Assembly: GCF_018614615.1 (NCBI RefSeq)
Contig: NZ_JAGGOK010000015.1
Span: 24,938 to 88,937, forward strand
Length of the DNA: 64,000 nucleotides
Reading direction: 5' to 3'
Source of the DNA: Streptomyces sp. ISL-100
GTDB taxonomy: Bacteria > Actinomycetota > Actinomycetes > Streptomycetales > Streptomycetaceae
Notes under the pieces: model-generated
Seen by the model: the letters and a program-made list of their open reading frames with translations, nothing else
Database searches by the model: none
What the model was told of the DNA's origin: nothing
Program-made: the position numbers and the translations under genes
In this document: in pieces, positions 50,865-60,692 of the stretch
Numbering within the stretch: position 1 is the stretch's first letter
How the letters are laid out: each line of letters starts with the position of its first letter

Positions 50865-50903
50865 GTGGGTGAGTGGGTGAGTGGGTGAGTGGGTGAGTGG
50901 TGA
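50865..50903. repeat. short tandem repeat GTGGGTGA x4
   Basis: Four perfect 8-bp units (50865-50896) followed by a degenerate GTGGTGA and GTGGCTCA units. It lies 22 bp beyond the stop of the FG-GAP gene. Such repeats vary in copy number by slippage. Confidence 0.9.
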
Positions 50904-50924
50904 GTGGCTCAGTGGCTCAGTGGG

Positions 50925-52391
50925 TCAGCCCGAGATGTTCGTGCCCAGTCTCGGTGTGCCCGTCGCCGAAATGCCGGTGGCCGTCAGGCCGATGCCCCTG
51001 CCCGTCGTCGAGATCTTCGTACCGTCGGAGCGGAACGCCACCACGTAGCCGTCCTCCGCGTTCTCCCACGGCACGCCGACCGTCAGGTCCGCCTTGCCGT
51101 CGCCGGTCGTGTCGGAGAGGAAGACCTCGCCGCCGAAGCCGTCGAGCTTCTCGCTCGCGCCCGGGACGCCGGGGGTGTCCTGCTCGATCGCCTGCGCGCC
51201 CGAGGTGGAGAAGCCGTTCGGGGTGCCGTAGATGACCGTGACCATGCCGGTGTCCGCTATGCCGGCGAGGTCTTCGTTCGGCGCGCCGACGGCCAGGTCC
51301 TGGAGGCCGTCGCCGTTGATGTCGCCGAGCGAGAGCTCCCAGCCGAACCCGTCTCCCGCCTCCGAGCCGCCCGGGACGCCGGGGCTGTCCTGCGTGATGG
51401 TGTCCTTGCCGCCGGTCGGGCCGCTTGCCGTGCCGTAGACGACGTCGACCGCGCCACCCTTCGAACTGCCCGCACCGTCGTCCCACATGTTGCCGATGAC
51501 GATGTCGCCGAAGCCGTCGCCGTTGGTGTCGCCGATGTCGGTGATGATGCCCGCCGGGAGCTTCTTGGCGCCGGTCGTGGTGATGCCCGAGGAGCTGCCG
51601 GGGAGGTAGTAGTTGGCGTTGTACGAGTACTCGCCGGTGCTGTCGCCTTCGTAGCCGTCGACGATCAGGTCGGTGCGGCCGTCGTTGTTCACGTTGCCCG
51701 CGGTGAGGTTGAAGATGTCGTGCTCCCCCTGGACCGGGAGGACGGGGGTCGTGATGGTGTAACGGCCGCCGGTAGCGCCGGACTTGGTGATACCGCCGCG
51801 GTAGATGTCGACCTTGTTGTTGTCCGCCTTGGCGGCGAGGTCGGCCTTGCCGTCACCGTTGAAGTCGCCCGCGGCCACGCCCGACCCGAAGTGGTCGTGC
51901 TGGGTGGGCGTCGGGTCCGGGATCGTCACGCCGCCGGTCAGGCCGGTGGCGCCGCCGAATACGACCGTAAGCGAGCCGCCGTCGAGGTCCGAGCCGACGT
52001 CTTCGAGAAGCGCGCCGATGGCGAGGTCCGCGTAACCGTCGCTGTTGAAGTCGCCGGTGGCCGTGTGGCCGCCGAAGCGGTCGTTCTTCTCGGCGCCGCC
52101 CGGGACGCCCGGCGTCTCCTGGGTGATCGTCTGGATCTTCTGGGCGCCCGCGCCGGCCGGTGAGCCGTACAGGATCGTCACGGCGCCGGCGCCGCTCTGG
52201 CCCTTGACGGTGGCGCCGGAGGCGGAGACCGCCAGGTCGCGGTAGCCGTCGGCGTTGAAGTCGCCCTGCAGCCCGGAGGGTGCGGCGACGGCCGCGCCGG
52301 CTCCGGCGATGAGCAGGCCGCCGGTCAGCAGGCTGCCGGTGAGGGCGGCCGCGGTGGCGGTGGCGAGGGTGGTGCGGAGGCTTCTGTGCAT
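50925..52391 (-). CDS. exported FG-GAP/integrin-alpha-like beta-propeller protein
   Basis: 488 residues. A signal peptide (LATATAAALTGSLLTGGLLIAGAGAAVAA) is followed by seven FG-GAP repeats, each with a Ca-binding DxNxDGxxDL loop (GDFNADGYRDLAV, GDFNSDGYADLAI, GDFNGDGKADLAA, GNVNNDGRTDLIV, GDTNGDGFGDIVI, GDINGDGLQDLAV, DTTGDGKADLTV). Extracellular; likely adhesion or wall-associated. It has the same fold as the lipoprotein gene next to it (52548-53657). Confidence 0.92.
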   Translation of the reverse strand: MHRSLRTTLATATAAALTGSLLTGGLLIAGAGAAVAAPSGLQGDFNADGYRDLAVSASGATVKGQSGAGAVTILYGSPAGAGAQKIQTITQETPGVPGGAEKNDRFGGHTATGDFNSDGYADLAIGALLEDVGSDLDGGSLTVVFGGATGLTGGVTIPDPTPTQHDHFGSGVAAGDFNGDGKADLAAKADNNKVDIYRGGITKSGATGGRYTITTPVLPVQGEHDIFNLTAGNVNNDGRTDLIVDGYEGDSTGEYSYNANYYLPGSSSGITTTGAKKLPAGIITDIGDTNGDGFGDIVIGNMWDDGAGSSKGGAVDVVYGTASGPTGGKDTITQDSPGVPGGSEAGDGFGWELSLGDINGDGLQDLAVGAPNEDLAGIADTGMVTVIYGTPNGFSTSGAQAIEQDTPGVPGASEKLDGFGGEVFLSDTTGDGKADLTVGVPWENAEDGYVVAFRSDGTKISTTGRGIGLTATGISATGTPRLGTNISG

Positions 52392-52547
52392 GCGGAGTTC
52401 TCCTGCGGCATGCGGGGACGCGTGGTGCGCGTGCGTCCGACCGAGTCAATGGGGGGCGAATCACTCGTGTTTGCCGGGAGTTGTCCTCTGGGGCACGTGT
52501 TGATCAGCGCACAGGAGACCCGTGATGAGCTCAATTGGTTGTACGGG

Positions 52548-53657
52548 TCAGTGCCGCGGTGCGGAGAAAGCCGCAGTGGAGAAGGTGATGGTCCTCTGCG
52601 CGGCCGAGGAACGGAGCGTGATGACGTCCGTCGTCTCGCCCCGGTGCGTCCGTACGACCGTGTCCGGCTTCTTGTCGCCGTCGTAGTCGGCGTGACGCAG
52701 GACGCCCGTGATGGGCGCCTCCTCGCCGGCCGGCAGGTCGCCCGGCCGCGGCTTCACCGCCTTGAAGGTGTACGTACCGCCCGGTCGCCCGGGGCCGGCC
52801 GGGCCGCCCAGCAGCAGCTTCGCGCGCGCCGCGGTTCCGGGCTCGTGCGGGCGGGTGGCGGAGACCAGGTCGTCGTAGCCGTCACCGTTGGCGTCGGGTG
52901 AGAGGTCGGGGGCGACGAGGACGGGGCCGACGCCCGGGATCGCGCCCGCGGCCGCCCGCGGGGCGCCGGCGCGGGTCAACGGGCCGCGCAGGAAGCTGAG
53001 GCGGCCGCCACTGGCGGTCACCGCCAGGTCGTTGCTGCCGTCGCCGTCGAAGTCGCCGCACACCGGGTGGTCGGGCCACTCGTTGCCGAACCGGGCGCGG
53101 TCCGGGATGCGGAGCTTGACCGCCTTGCCGGTGAGGCCGTTCGTACTGCCGAAGAGGATCTGGAGCGGTACGGGCGGCATGCCCGTGCCGTTGAACGGCG
53201 GGTCCGTGGTGACCACCAGGTCGGCGTAGCCGTCCTGGTCGAGGTCGCAGGCCGCCTCGGCGTCGAACGCCGCGGGGAGCACGCCCTCGGTGCGGGCCGC
53301 GTTGCGGGTCGGCGTGAGGAGCTGGCGTACGGAGGGATCAAGGGCCTGCGGGGGCTTGGCGCCGTACACGATGCCGATGCCCGCGTCGTCGCCCAGGCGG
53401 TCCTCCGGGCCCTTGACCAGGTCGTTGAGCACGAGGTCGCGGTGGCCGTCACCGTTGAAGTCCTCGGCGACGCGGCTGCCCTTGCCGTGCGGTACGGGGT
53501 GGAGGGGCGCGGCGGCCTTGTTCACCATGGCGGCGGGGGAGGAGCTTTCCCTGGCCCCGGTGGCCGGGGAGTCGCTGTCGGCGGAGGGGCCGCAGCCGGT
53601 GGCTGTCAGCAGTACCGCACAGCTCGCTGCTGCTGCCACTGCGATGCCTCTTCGCAC
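52548..53657 (-). CDS. FG-GAP repeat lipoprotein
   Basis: 369 residues. The lipobox TATGC is at about residue 22 (AVLLTATGCGPS). There are FG-GAP loops EDFNGDGHRDLVL, CDLDQDGYADLVV, GDFDGDGSNDLAV, PDANGDGYDDLVS and ADYDGDKKPDTVV. It probably sits on the outer membrane-face as a lipid-anchored propeller. Same orientation as the preceding exported FG-GAP gene, 156 bp upstream of it. Confidence 0.9.
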   Translation of the reverse strand: MRRGIAVAAAASCAVLLTATGCGPSADSDSPATGARESSSPAAMVNKAAAPLHPVPHGKGSRVAEDFNGDGHRDLVLNDLVKGPEDRLGDDAGIGIVYGAKPPQALDPSVRQLLTPTRNAARTEGVLPAAFDAEAACDLDQDGYADLVVTTDPPFNGTGMPPVPLQILFGSTNGLTGKAVKLRIPDRARFGNEWPDHPVCGDFDGDGSNDLAVTASGGRLSFLRGPLTRAGAPRAAAGAIPGVGPVLVAPDLSPDANGDGYDDLVSATRPHEPGTAARAKLLLGGPAGPGRPGGTYTFKAVKPRPGDLPAGEEAPITGVLRHADYDGDKKPDTVVRTHRGETTDVITLRSSAAQRTITFSTAAFSAPRH

Positions 53658-53735
53658 GACCCACCTCGTCCGTATCGCCAGTCATCGGTCGCCACATGAT
53701 GCTCTTTTTTGACCGCTGCGTTAAGCGGGGCGTAC

Positions 53736-53776
53736 GAAAGCGGCCGGACCTGCCCGAGACAGATCCGGCCGCTTTC
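53736..53776. terminator. strong hairpin with T runs
   Basis: GAAAGCGGCCGGA (53736-53748) pairs with TCCGGCCGCTTTC (53764-53776). It follows the Fe-S protein gene on the minus strand; TTTCTTTT follows on the plus strand. Confidence 0.85.
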
Positions 53777-53801
53777 TTTTACGACTGCGTACGTACGTGC
53801 G

Positions 53802-56069
53802 CTACTTCGCCGGTTCCGGCTCCGGCGCGTCCTCGGACTCCGTCTCGTCCGCCGGCTCGGCCGGCGTCCGCACCGAGTCGAGGAGCAGCTGCGCCACGTC
53901 CACGACCTGGAGGGATTCCTTCGCCTTGCCGTCGTTCTTCTTGCCGTTCATCGAGTCCGTCAGCATGACCAGGCAGAACGGGCAGGCCGTCGACACGATG
54001 TCCGGGTTGAGGGACAGCGCCTCGTCGACGCGCTCGGTGTTGATGCGCTTGCCGATCCGCTCCTCCATCCACATGCGCGCACCACCGGCGCCGCAGCAGA
54101 AGCCACGCTCCTTGTGGCGGTGCATCTCCTGCTGACGCAGGCCCGGGACGGCCGACATGATCTCGCGCGGCGGCGTGTAGACCTTGTTGTGGCGGCCCAG
54201 GTAGCAGGGGTCGTGGTACGTGATGAGGCCCTCGACCGGGGTGACGGGGATGAGCTTGCCCTCGTCGATGAGGTGCTGGAGCAGCTGCGTGTGGTGGATG
54301 ACCTCGAACTCGCCGCCCAGCTGCGGGTACTCGTTCGCGATCGTGTTGAAGCAGTGCGGGCAGGTCGCGACGATCTTCTTCGACGACTTGGGCTTGCGGG
54401 TCGACGGATCTTCATCGTCCTCGCCGTACGCCATGTTCAGCATCGCCACGTTCTCCTGGCCGAGCTGCTGGAACAGCGGCTCGTTGCCCAGGCGGCGGGC
54501 GGAGTCACCCGTGCACTTCTCGTCGCCGCCCATGATCGCGAACTTCACGCCCGCGATGTGGAGCAGCTCGGCGAAGGCCTTCGTGGTCTTCTTCGCCCGG
54601 TCCTCCAGGGCACCCGCGCAGCCGACCCAGTAGAGGTACTCGACCTCGGACAGGTCCTCGATCGTCTTGCCGACGATCGGCACCTCGAAGTCGACTTCCT
54701 TCGTCCACTCAACGCGCTGCTTCTTGGCAAGACCCCAGGGGTTGCCCTTCTTCTCCAGGTTCTTGAGCATGGTCCCGGCCTCGGACGGGAACGCGCTCTC
54801 GATCATCACCTGGTAGCGGCGCATGTCGACGATGTGGTCGATGTGCTCGATGTCGACCGGGCACTGTTCGACGCACGCGCCGCAACTGGTGCAGGACCAC
54901 AGCACGTCCGGGTCGATGACGCCGTTCTCTTCGAGCGTGCCGATCAGCGGGCGCTCGGCCTCGGCGAGCGCGGACGCCGGGACGTCCTTCAGCTGCTCGG
55001 GCGTCGCCTTCTCGTTGCCCTCCATGTCCTTGCCGCCGCCTGCGAGCAGGTACGGCGCCTTGGCGTGCGCGTGGTCGCGCAGCGACATGATCAGGAGCTT
55101 CGGAGAGAGCGGCTTGCCGGTGTTCCAGGCGGGGCACTGCGACTGGCAGCGGCCGCACTCCGTACACGTGGAGAAGTCGAGGATGCCCTTCCAGGAGAAC
55201 TGCTCGACCTGGGAGACGCCGAATACGGCGTCCTCGGCCGGGTCCTCCCAGTCGATCTCCTTGCCGCCGCTGGCCATCGGCTGGAGCGCGCCGAGGGCGG
55301 TGGAGCCGTCGGCGTTGCGCTTGAACCAGATGTTCGGGAAGCCGAGGAAGCGGTGCCAGGCCACACCCATGTTGGTGTTGAGCGAGACCGTGATCATCCA
55401 GGTGAAGGACGTGACGATCTTGAGCGCCGCGAAGAAGTACGTGAGGTGCTGGAGCGTGCTCAGGCTCAGCCCGTCGAGGGCGGCGATCAGCGGGTACGAG
55501 GCGAGGAAGCCGGGCTCCCAGCCGTCGACGCCGTGCAGGGCGCCCTCCAGGGCGCGCAGCGTCATGATGCAGACGCCGACGATGAGGATGACGGCCTCGA
55601 CGAAGTACGCCTGGCCCGTCTTGGAGCCCGTGAAGCGGGACTTGCGGCCCGCCTTGCCCGGTCGGCTCAGCTGCCGGATCACGATGAGGGTCAGGATGCC
55701 CAGGACCGTCATCAGGCCGAGGAACTCGGTGAAGATCTCGTACGGCAGCCAGTCGCCGATGACCGGGATCAGCCAGTCGGCCTGGAAGAGCTGGCCGAAG
55801 GCGTTGACGATCGTGAGCAGCAGCGCGAAGAATCCGACCGCCACGAACCAGTGCGCGACACCGACTACGCCCCAGCGGTTCATGCGGGTGTGGCCGAGGA
55901 ACTCCTTGGCCAGCGTGATGGTGCGCTGCGTGGGGTCGCCGGTGCGCGTGCCCGCGGGCACGGGTTGGCCGAGTCGCACGAACCGGTAGATCTGCGTGAT
56001 GGCACGGCCGAACAGCGCGACGGCTACCACCGTGATGACCAGCGACACGATGATCGCGGCGAGTTGCAT
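53802..56069 (-). CDS. membrane-bound (Fe-S) oxidoreductase, HdrD/EtfD-like
   Basis: 755 residues. Six N-terminal membrane helices (residues 1-240; heme-b NarI-like fold), then two 4Fe-4S motifs (CTECGRCQSQCP, CTSCGACVEQCP), and two CCG domains (WVGCAGALEDRA and CCGAGGARMW, with CPHCFN). These match EtfD-like proteins of actinobacteria, which pass electrons from electron-transferring flavoprotein to menaquinone. Glu/Pro-rich C-terminal tail (DETESEDAPEPEP). Monocistronic, ahead of a terminator. Confidence 0.9.
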   Translation of the reverse strand: MQLAAIIVSLVITVVAVALFGRAITQIYRFVRLGQPVPAGTRTGDPTQRTITLAKEFLGHTRMNRWGVVGVAHWFVAVGFFALLLTIVNAFGQLFQADWLIPVIGDWLPYEIFTEFLGLMTVLGILTLIVIRQLSRPGKAGRKSRFTGSKTGQAYFVEAVILIVGVCIMTLRALEGALHGVDGWEPGFLASYPLIAALDGLSLSTLQHLTYFFAALKIVTSFTWMITVSLNTNMGVAWHRFLGFPNIWFKRNADGSTALGALQPMASGGKEIDWEDPAEDAVFGVSQVEQFSWKGILDFSTCTECGRCQSQCPAWNTGKPLSPKLLIMSLRDHAHAKAPYLLAGGGKDMEGNEKATPEQLKDVPASALAEAERPLIGTLEENGVIDPDVLWSCTSCGACVEQCPVDIEHIDHIVDMRRYQVMIESAFPSEAGTMLKNLEKKGNPWGLAKKQRVEWTKEVDFEVPIVGKTIEDLSEVEYLYWVGCAGALEDRAKKTTKAFAELLHIAGVKFAIMGGDEKCTGDSARRLGNEPLFQQLGQENVAMLNMAYGEDDEDPSTRKPKSSKKIVATCPHCFNTIANEYPQLGGEFEVIHHTQLLQHLIDEGKLIPVTPVEGLITYHDPCYLGRHNKVYTPPREIMSAVPGLRQQEMHRHKERGFCCGAGGARMWMEERIGKRINTERVDEALSLNPDIVSTACPFCLVMLTDSMNGKKNDGKAKESLQVVDVAQLLLDSVRTPAEPADETESEDAPEPEPAK

Positions 56070-56127
56070 GAGGGGCTCCTCGGGCGGGCCTGCGAGGGTG
56101 AAAATCAGCGGATTACTAAGCGGTAAC

Positions 56128-56721
56128 TTAATTAGTTCGTGCTGAGCGTACCCAGTTATGGCGCCGCACTGTAGTTGGGCAGGCGGTGATCTGTGTCGCG
56201 TAAGGCTTCCCTCGGCCCCTTGATCCCCTGGCGGCCAAGGCTGCCGGGACGGTGCGGGCGAGGATCGCCAGGTCGAGTCCTAGCCAGTGTTGCTCGACAT
56301 AGTGCAGATCGAGAACGTCCATCTCCTCCCAGGGCAGCTCCGAACGCCCGCTGACCTGCCACAGCCCGGTGATGCCAGGCCGCACGGACAGTCTCGCCCG
56401 GGTGGCCGACGGATGACCCGCCGGCAGCGGGCACGGCCCGACCAGGGACATCTCGCCGCGCAGTACGTGAATCAGCCGCAGCAGTACGTCGAGCCGCCAC
56501 CGGCGCAGCAGCCGGCCGGCCGGGGTGCGGGGATCGGTGCGCAGCGTCAGCATCTCGAAGGGACGGCCGCCCAGGCCGGCTCGGGTGCTCCGTACGAGAA
56601 CCGGGCCGCGTGACGTTGCGGCCGCGGCCGTGGCGGCGAGGAGCAGGAGGGGGGCGGCGATCAGCATGAGGGCGGGGGTGGCCGCCAGGTCGAGGATGCG
56701 CTTCGCGGACATCGCGGACAT
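56128..56721 (-). CDS. WcaJ/EpsE-type sugar transferase (polyprenyl-phosphate)
   Basis: 197 residues, ATG 56721. One membrane segment (LMLIAAPLLLLAATAAAA), KRILDLAATP start, GPVLVRSTRAG, LRGEMSLVGPCPLPAGHP and RPGITGLWQVSGRSELPWEEM. These are the catalytic motifs of bacterial sugar transferases that start exopolysaccharide synthesis. Short relative to many WcaJ proteins as it lacks the N-terminal multi-helix domain, like other short EpsE types. Confidence 0.85.
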   Translation of the reverse strand: MSAMSAKRILDLAATPALMLIAAPLLLLAATAAAATSRGPVLVRSTRAGLGGRPFEMLTLRTDPRTPAGRLLRRWRLDVLLRLIHVLRGEMSLVGPCPLPAGHPSATRARLSVRPGITGLWQVSGRSELPWEEMDVLDLHYVEQHWLGLDLAILARTVPAALAARGSRGRGKPYATQITACPTTVRRHNWVRSARTN

Positions 56722-56809
56722 GGTTGTACCTTTTCATGCCTTTCGTCCCTACGTGGCGCCCTGGAGGGCGGCGGCGTGCCGTGCACATGCCCATAAGGGC
56801 AGCATAAGA

Positions 56810-56830
56810 GTTGAGTTCCCTTGACTCATG
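56810..56830. promoter_or_regulatory. imperfect HAIR element (HspR operator)
   Basis: GTTGAGT-TCCCTTG-ACTCATG resembles the HAIR consensus CTTGAGT-N7-ACTCAAG with two mismatches. It is 52 bp upstream of a better copy. HspR with DnaK represses here in non-stressed cells. Confidence 0.75.
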
Positions 56831-56861
56831 TCTGTTGACGCGACTGGATCCGTCATGCATC

Positions 56862-56882
56862 CTTGAGCCTGTTCCACTCAAG
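56862..56882. promoter_or_regulatory. HAIR element in the dnaK promoter
   Basis: CTTGAGC-CTGTTCC-ACTCAAG matches the HAIR consensus with one mismatch, 19 bp before the dnaK start. A promoter TTGACG at 56835 lies between the two HAIR sites. Confidence 0.9.
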
Positions 56883-56900
56883 TCAGCTGGAGGAATCGAA

Positions 56901-58775
56901 ATGGCACGTGCGGTCGGCATCGACCTGGGCACCACTAACTCCGTCGTCAGCGTTCTGGAGGGCGGCGAGCCCACCGTCATCACCAACGCCGAAGGCGCCA
57001 GGACCACGCCGTCCGTCGTCGCCTTCGCGAAGAACGGTGAAGTGCTGGTAGGCGAGGTGGCCAAGCGCCAGGCAGTCACCAACGTCGACAGGACGATCCG
57101 GTCGGTCAAGCGCCACATGGGCACCGACTGGAACATCGAGCTCGACGGCAAGAAGTTCAACCCGCAGCAGATGAGCGCCTTCATCCTGCAGAAGCTGAAG
57201 CGCGACGCCGAGGCGTACCTGGGCGAGAAGGTGGCCGACGCGGTCATCACCGTCCCGGCGTACTTCAACGACTCCGAGCGTCAGGCGACGAAGGAGGCCG
57301 GTGAGATCGCGGGCCTCAACGTCCTGCGTATCGTCAACGAGCCGACCGCCGCCGCCCTGGCGTACGGCCTCGACAAGGACGACCAGACGATCCTCGTCTT
57401 CGACCTCGGTGGCGGCACCTTCGACGTATCGCTCCTTGAGATCGGCGACGGCGTCGTCGAGGTCAAGGCCACCAACGGTGACAACCACCTCGGTGGTGAC
57501 GACTGGGACCAGCGCGTCATGGACTACCTGGTCAAGCAGTTCCACTCCGGTCACGGCGTGGACCTCTCCAAGGACAAGATGGCGCTCCAGCGTCTGCGCG
57601 AGGCGGCCGAGAAGGCCAAGATCGAGCTGTCCTCCTCCACCGAGACCTCGATCAACCTGCCGTACATCACGGCGTCGGCCGAGGGCCCGCTGCACCTGGA
57701 CGAGAAGCTCACGCGCTCGCAGTTCCAGCAGCTGACCGCCGACCTGCTGGACCGCTGCAAGACGCCGTTCCACAACGTCATCAAGGACGCGGGCATCCAG
57801 CTCTCCGAGATCGACCACGTCGTTCTCGTCGGTGGCTCGACCCGTATGCCGGCCGTCGCCGAGCTCGTCAAGGAGCTCACGGGCGGCCAGGACGCCAACA
57901 AGGGTGTGAACCCGGACGAGGTCGTCGCCATCGGCGCCTCGCTGCAGGCCGGTGTCCTCAAGGGCGAGGTCAAGGACGTTCTGCTCCTCGACGTCACGCC
58001 GCTGTCGCTAGGCATTGAGACCAAGGGCGGCATCATGACGAAGCTCATCGAGCGAAACACGACGATCCCGACCAAGCGCTCCGAGATCTTCACGACGGCC
58101 GAGGACAACCAGCCGTCCGTCCAGATCCAGGTCTACCAGGGCGAGCGTGAGATCGCGGCGTACAACAAGAAGCTCGGCATGTTCGAGCTGACCGGTCTGC
58201 CGCCGGCCCCGCGTGGTGTCCCGCAGATCGAGGTCGCGTTCGACATCGACGCCAACGGCATCATGCACGTCGGAGCCAAGGACCTCGGCACCGGCAAGGA
58301 GCAGAAGATGACCGTCACCGGTGGCTCCTCGCTGCCGAAGGACGAGGTCAACCGGATGCGCGAAGAGGCCGAGAAGTACGCGGACGAGGACCACAAGCGC
58401 CGCGAGGCCGCCGAGACCCGCAACCAGGCCGAGCAGCTCGTCTACCAGACGGAGAAGTTCCTCAAGGACAACGAGGACAAGGTTCCGGGCGACGTCAAGG
58501 ACGAGGTCGAGACGTCCATCACCGAGCTGAAGGAAAAGCTCAAGGGTGAGGACACGGCCGAGATCCGCACGGCCACGGAGAAGGTCGCGGCCGTCTCCCA
58601 GAAGCTGGGCCAGGCCATGTACGCCAACGCCGAGGGCGCTCAGGCCGCGGGCGGCCACGCTCACGGTGCTGACGGGCACGCCCAGTCGGCCGATGGCACG
58701 GACGACGTCGTTGACGCCGAGATCGTCGACGACGAGCGCGACACCGGCGCCGGCCGCCAGGGAGGCGCGGCATGA
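56901..58775 (+). CDS. dnaK: DnaK, Hsp70 chaperone
   Basis: 624 residues from ATG 56901 (CTGGAGGAATCGAA upstream). [17 protein letters not shown], phosphate-2 [18 protein letters not shown] and [17 protein letters not shown]-terminal domain with [18 protein letters not shown]. The C-terminal tail ends [16 protein letters not shown]...RQGGAA, rich in Gly and His. ATP-driven folding machine with DnaJ/GrpE; with HspR it controls its own operon. The stop overlaps grpE. Confidence 0.98.
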   Translation: MARAVGIDLGTTNSVVSVLEGGEPTVITNAEGARTTPSVVAFAKNGEVLVGEVAKRQAVTNVDRTIRSVKRHMGTDWNIELDGKKFNPQQMSAFILQKLKRDAEAYLGEKVADAVITVPAYFNDSERQATKEAGEIAGLNVLRIVNEPTAAALAYGLDKDDQTILVFDLGGGTFDVSLLEIGDGVVEVKATNGDNHLGGDDWDQRVMDYLVKQFHSGHGVDLSKDKMALQRLREAAEKAKIELSSSTETSINLPYITASAEGPLHLDEKLTRSQFQQLTADLLDRCKTPFHNVIKDAGIQLSEIDHVVLVGGSTRMPAVAELVKELTGGQDANKGVNPDEVVAIGASLQAGVLKGEVKDVLLLDVTPLSLGIETKGGIMTKLIERNTTIPTKRSEIFTTAEDNQPSVQIQVYQGEREIAAYNKKLGMFELTGLPPAPRGVPQIEVAFDIDANGIMHVGAKDLGTGKEQKMTVTGGSSLPKDEVNRMREEAEKYADEDHKRREAAETRNQAEQLVYQTEKFLKDNEDKVPGDVKDEVETSITELKEKLKGEDTAEIRTATEKVAAVSQKLGQAMYANAEGAQAAGGHAHGADGHAQSADGTDDVVDAEIVDDERDTGAGRQGGAA

Positions 58776-59452
58776 CGGAGGAGACTCCGGGCTTCGAGGA
58801 GAAGCCCGACGTCCCTTCCGGCGCCACTCCCGAAGACGCCGAACCGCAGGCTGCCGCGCCCGAAACGGCAGGGACCGACTCCGTCGAGGAGTCGGGCCCG
58901 GCAGCCCCGGCCGGGGACGTACAGGACGTAGCTCTGACCGCACAGCTGGACCAGGTACGTATGGCGCTCAGTGAGCGCACCGCGGACCTCCAGCGGCTGC
59001 AGGCGGAGTACCAGAACTACCGTCGCCGCGTGGAGCGGGACCGGGTCACGGTCAAGGAGATCGCTGTCGCGAGCCTCCTGACCGAGCTCCTCCCGACCCT
59101 CGACGACATCGGCCGCGCGCGTGAACACGGCGAGCTGGTGGGCGGGTTCAAGTCGGTCGCCGAATCGCTGGAGACGGTCGCCGCCAAGATGGGCCTGCAG
59201 CAGTTCGGCAAGGAGGGCGAGCCCTTCGATCCGACGATCCACGAGGCCCTGATGCACTCGTACGCACCGGATGTCGACGAGACCACGTGCGTCGCGATCC
59301 TTCAGCCGGGCTACCGCATCGGCGAGCGGACCATCCGTCCCGCGCGGGTCGCGGTCGCGGAACCGCAGCCGGGCGCCACGCCCGCCGCCAAGGCGGACGA
59401 GCCCGAAGCCAAGGCTCCGGACGAGGAGAGCGGTGGCCCGGACGAGGGCTGA
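58772..59452 (+). CDS. grpE: GrpE, nucleotide exchange factor of DnaK
   Basis: 226 residues, ATG overlaps the dnaK stop (ATGA). The long acidic N-terminus (about 50 residues) and Ala/Glu-rich C-terminus are typical in Streptomyces. Core: coiled coil [37 protein letters not shown] and the beta domain [14 protein letters not shown]...[22 protein letters not shown]. Confidence 0.96.
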   Translation: MTEETPGFEEKPDVPSGATPEDAEPQAAAPETAGTDSVEESGPAAPAGDVQDVALTAQLDQVRMALSERTADLQRLQAEYQNYRRRVERDRVTVKEIAVASLLTELLPTLDDIGRAREHGELVGGFKSVAESLETVAAKMGLQQFGKEGEPFDPTIHEALMHSYAPDVDETTCVAILQPGYRIGERTIRPARVAVAEPQPGATPAAKADEPEAKAPDEESGGPDEG

Positions 59453-59488
59453 CGTGACGGGGAAGAGCAGGAAGGAGGGACGTCGGGG

Positions 59489-60691
59489 ATGAGCACGAAG
59501 GACTTCGTCGAGAAGGACTACTACAAGGTTCTCGGCGTCCCGAAGGACGCCACCGAGGCCGAGATCAAGAAGGCGTACCGGAAGCTCGCCCGCGAGTTCC
59601 ACCCGGACGCCAACAAGGGCGACGCCAAGGCGGAGGAACGCTTCAAGGAGATCTCCGAGGCGAACGACGTCCTCGGCGACCCCAAGCGGCGCAAGGAGTA
59701 CGACGAAGCGCGTGCTCTGTTCGGGAACGGCGCCCTGTTCAACAGGCAGGGCAGGCCGGGCCCGGGCGCCGGTGGCGGCTCCTTCAACTTCGACCTGGGC
59801 GACCTCTTCGGAGGCGCCCAGGGCGGGGCCCAGACCGGCGGTGCCGGCGGGTTCGGCGGCGGACTCGGGGACGTGTTCGGGGGCCTGTTCAACCGGGGCG
59901 GCCCGGGCGTGCGTACGGGTACGCAGCCTCGCCGCGGCCAGGACATCGAGTCCGAGGTGACGCTCAGCTTCACCGAGGCGGTGGACGGGGCCACGGTCCC
60001 GCTGCGGATGTCCAGCCAGGCCCCCTGCAAGGCCTGTTCGGGTACGGGCGACAAGAACGGCACGCCGCGCGTGTGCCCGACCTGCGTCGGTACGGGACAG
60101 GTGTCGCGCGGCGGCGGTGGCGGCTTCTCGCTCACCGACCCGTGCGTCGACTGCCGGGGCCGCGGGCTCATCGCCCAGGACCCCTGCGAGGTGTGCAAGG
60201 GCAGCGGCCGCGCCAAGTCGTCCCGGACCATGCAGGTCCGTATCCCGGCGGGCGTCTCCGACGGCCAGCGGATCCGGCTGCGCGGCAAGGGAAGTCCCGG
60301 CGAACGGGGCGGTCCGGCGGGCGACTTGTACGTCGTGGTCCACGTGGACGCCCACCCGGTCTTCGGCCGCAAGGGCGACAACCTCACCGTCACCGTGCCC
60401 GTCACCTTCGTGGAGGCGGCGCTCGGCGGCGAGGTGAAGGTCCCGACACTGGGCGGCCCGCCGGTCACCCTCAAGCTGCCGGCCGGCACGCCGAACGGCC
60501 GTACGATGCGCGCTCGCGGCAAGGGCGCGGTCCGCAAGGACGGCACCCGCGGCGACCTGCTGGTCACCGTGGAGGTCGAAGTGCCGAAGGACCTTGACGA
60601 CAAGGCCCGTGAGGCGCTGGAGTCCTACCGTGAGGCGACCGCCGGGGAGGACCCGCGGGCGGAGCTGTTCCAGGCCGCGAAGGGAGCGTGA
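59489..60691 (+). CDS. dnaJ: DnaJ, Hsp40 co-chaperone
   Basis: 400 residues. The J domain has the FHPD motif (LAREFHPDANKG), a Gly/Phe region, four CxxCxGxG zinc repeats (CKACSGTG, CPTCVGTG, CVDCRGRG, CEVCKGSG) and C-terminal peptide-binding domains. It stimulates DnaK ATP hydrolysis. ATG at 59489 after GGAAGGAGGGACGTCGGGG. It follows grpE by 36 bp. Confidence 0.97.
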   Translation: MSTKDFVEKDYYKVLGVPKDATEAEIKKAYRKLAREFHPDANKGDAKAEERFKEISEANDVLGDPKRRKEYDEARALFGNGALFNRQGRPGPGAGGGSFNFDLGDLFGGAQGGAQTGGAGGFGGGLGDVFGGLFNRGGPGVRTGTQPRRGQDIESEVTLSFTEAVDGATVPLRMSSQAPCKACSGTGDKNGTPRVCPTCVGTGQVSRGGGGGFSLTDPCVDCRGRGLIAQDPCEVCKGSGRAKSSRTMQVRIPAGVSDGQRIRLRGKGSPGERGGPAGDLYVVVHVDAHPVFGRKGDNLTVTVPVTFVEAALGGEVKVPTLGGPPVTLKLPAGTPNGRTMRARGKGAVRKDGTRGDLLVTVEVEVPKDLDDKAREALESYREATAGEDPRAELFQAAKGA

Positions 60692-60692
60692 G

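Noticed and set aside
53709..56126. 805-codon open frame on the plus strand
   Set aside because: It is the antisense of the membrane Fe-S protein, with leucine/arginine/glutamate-rich shadow composition and no family motif. The minus-strand frame has clear 4Fe-4S motifs.
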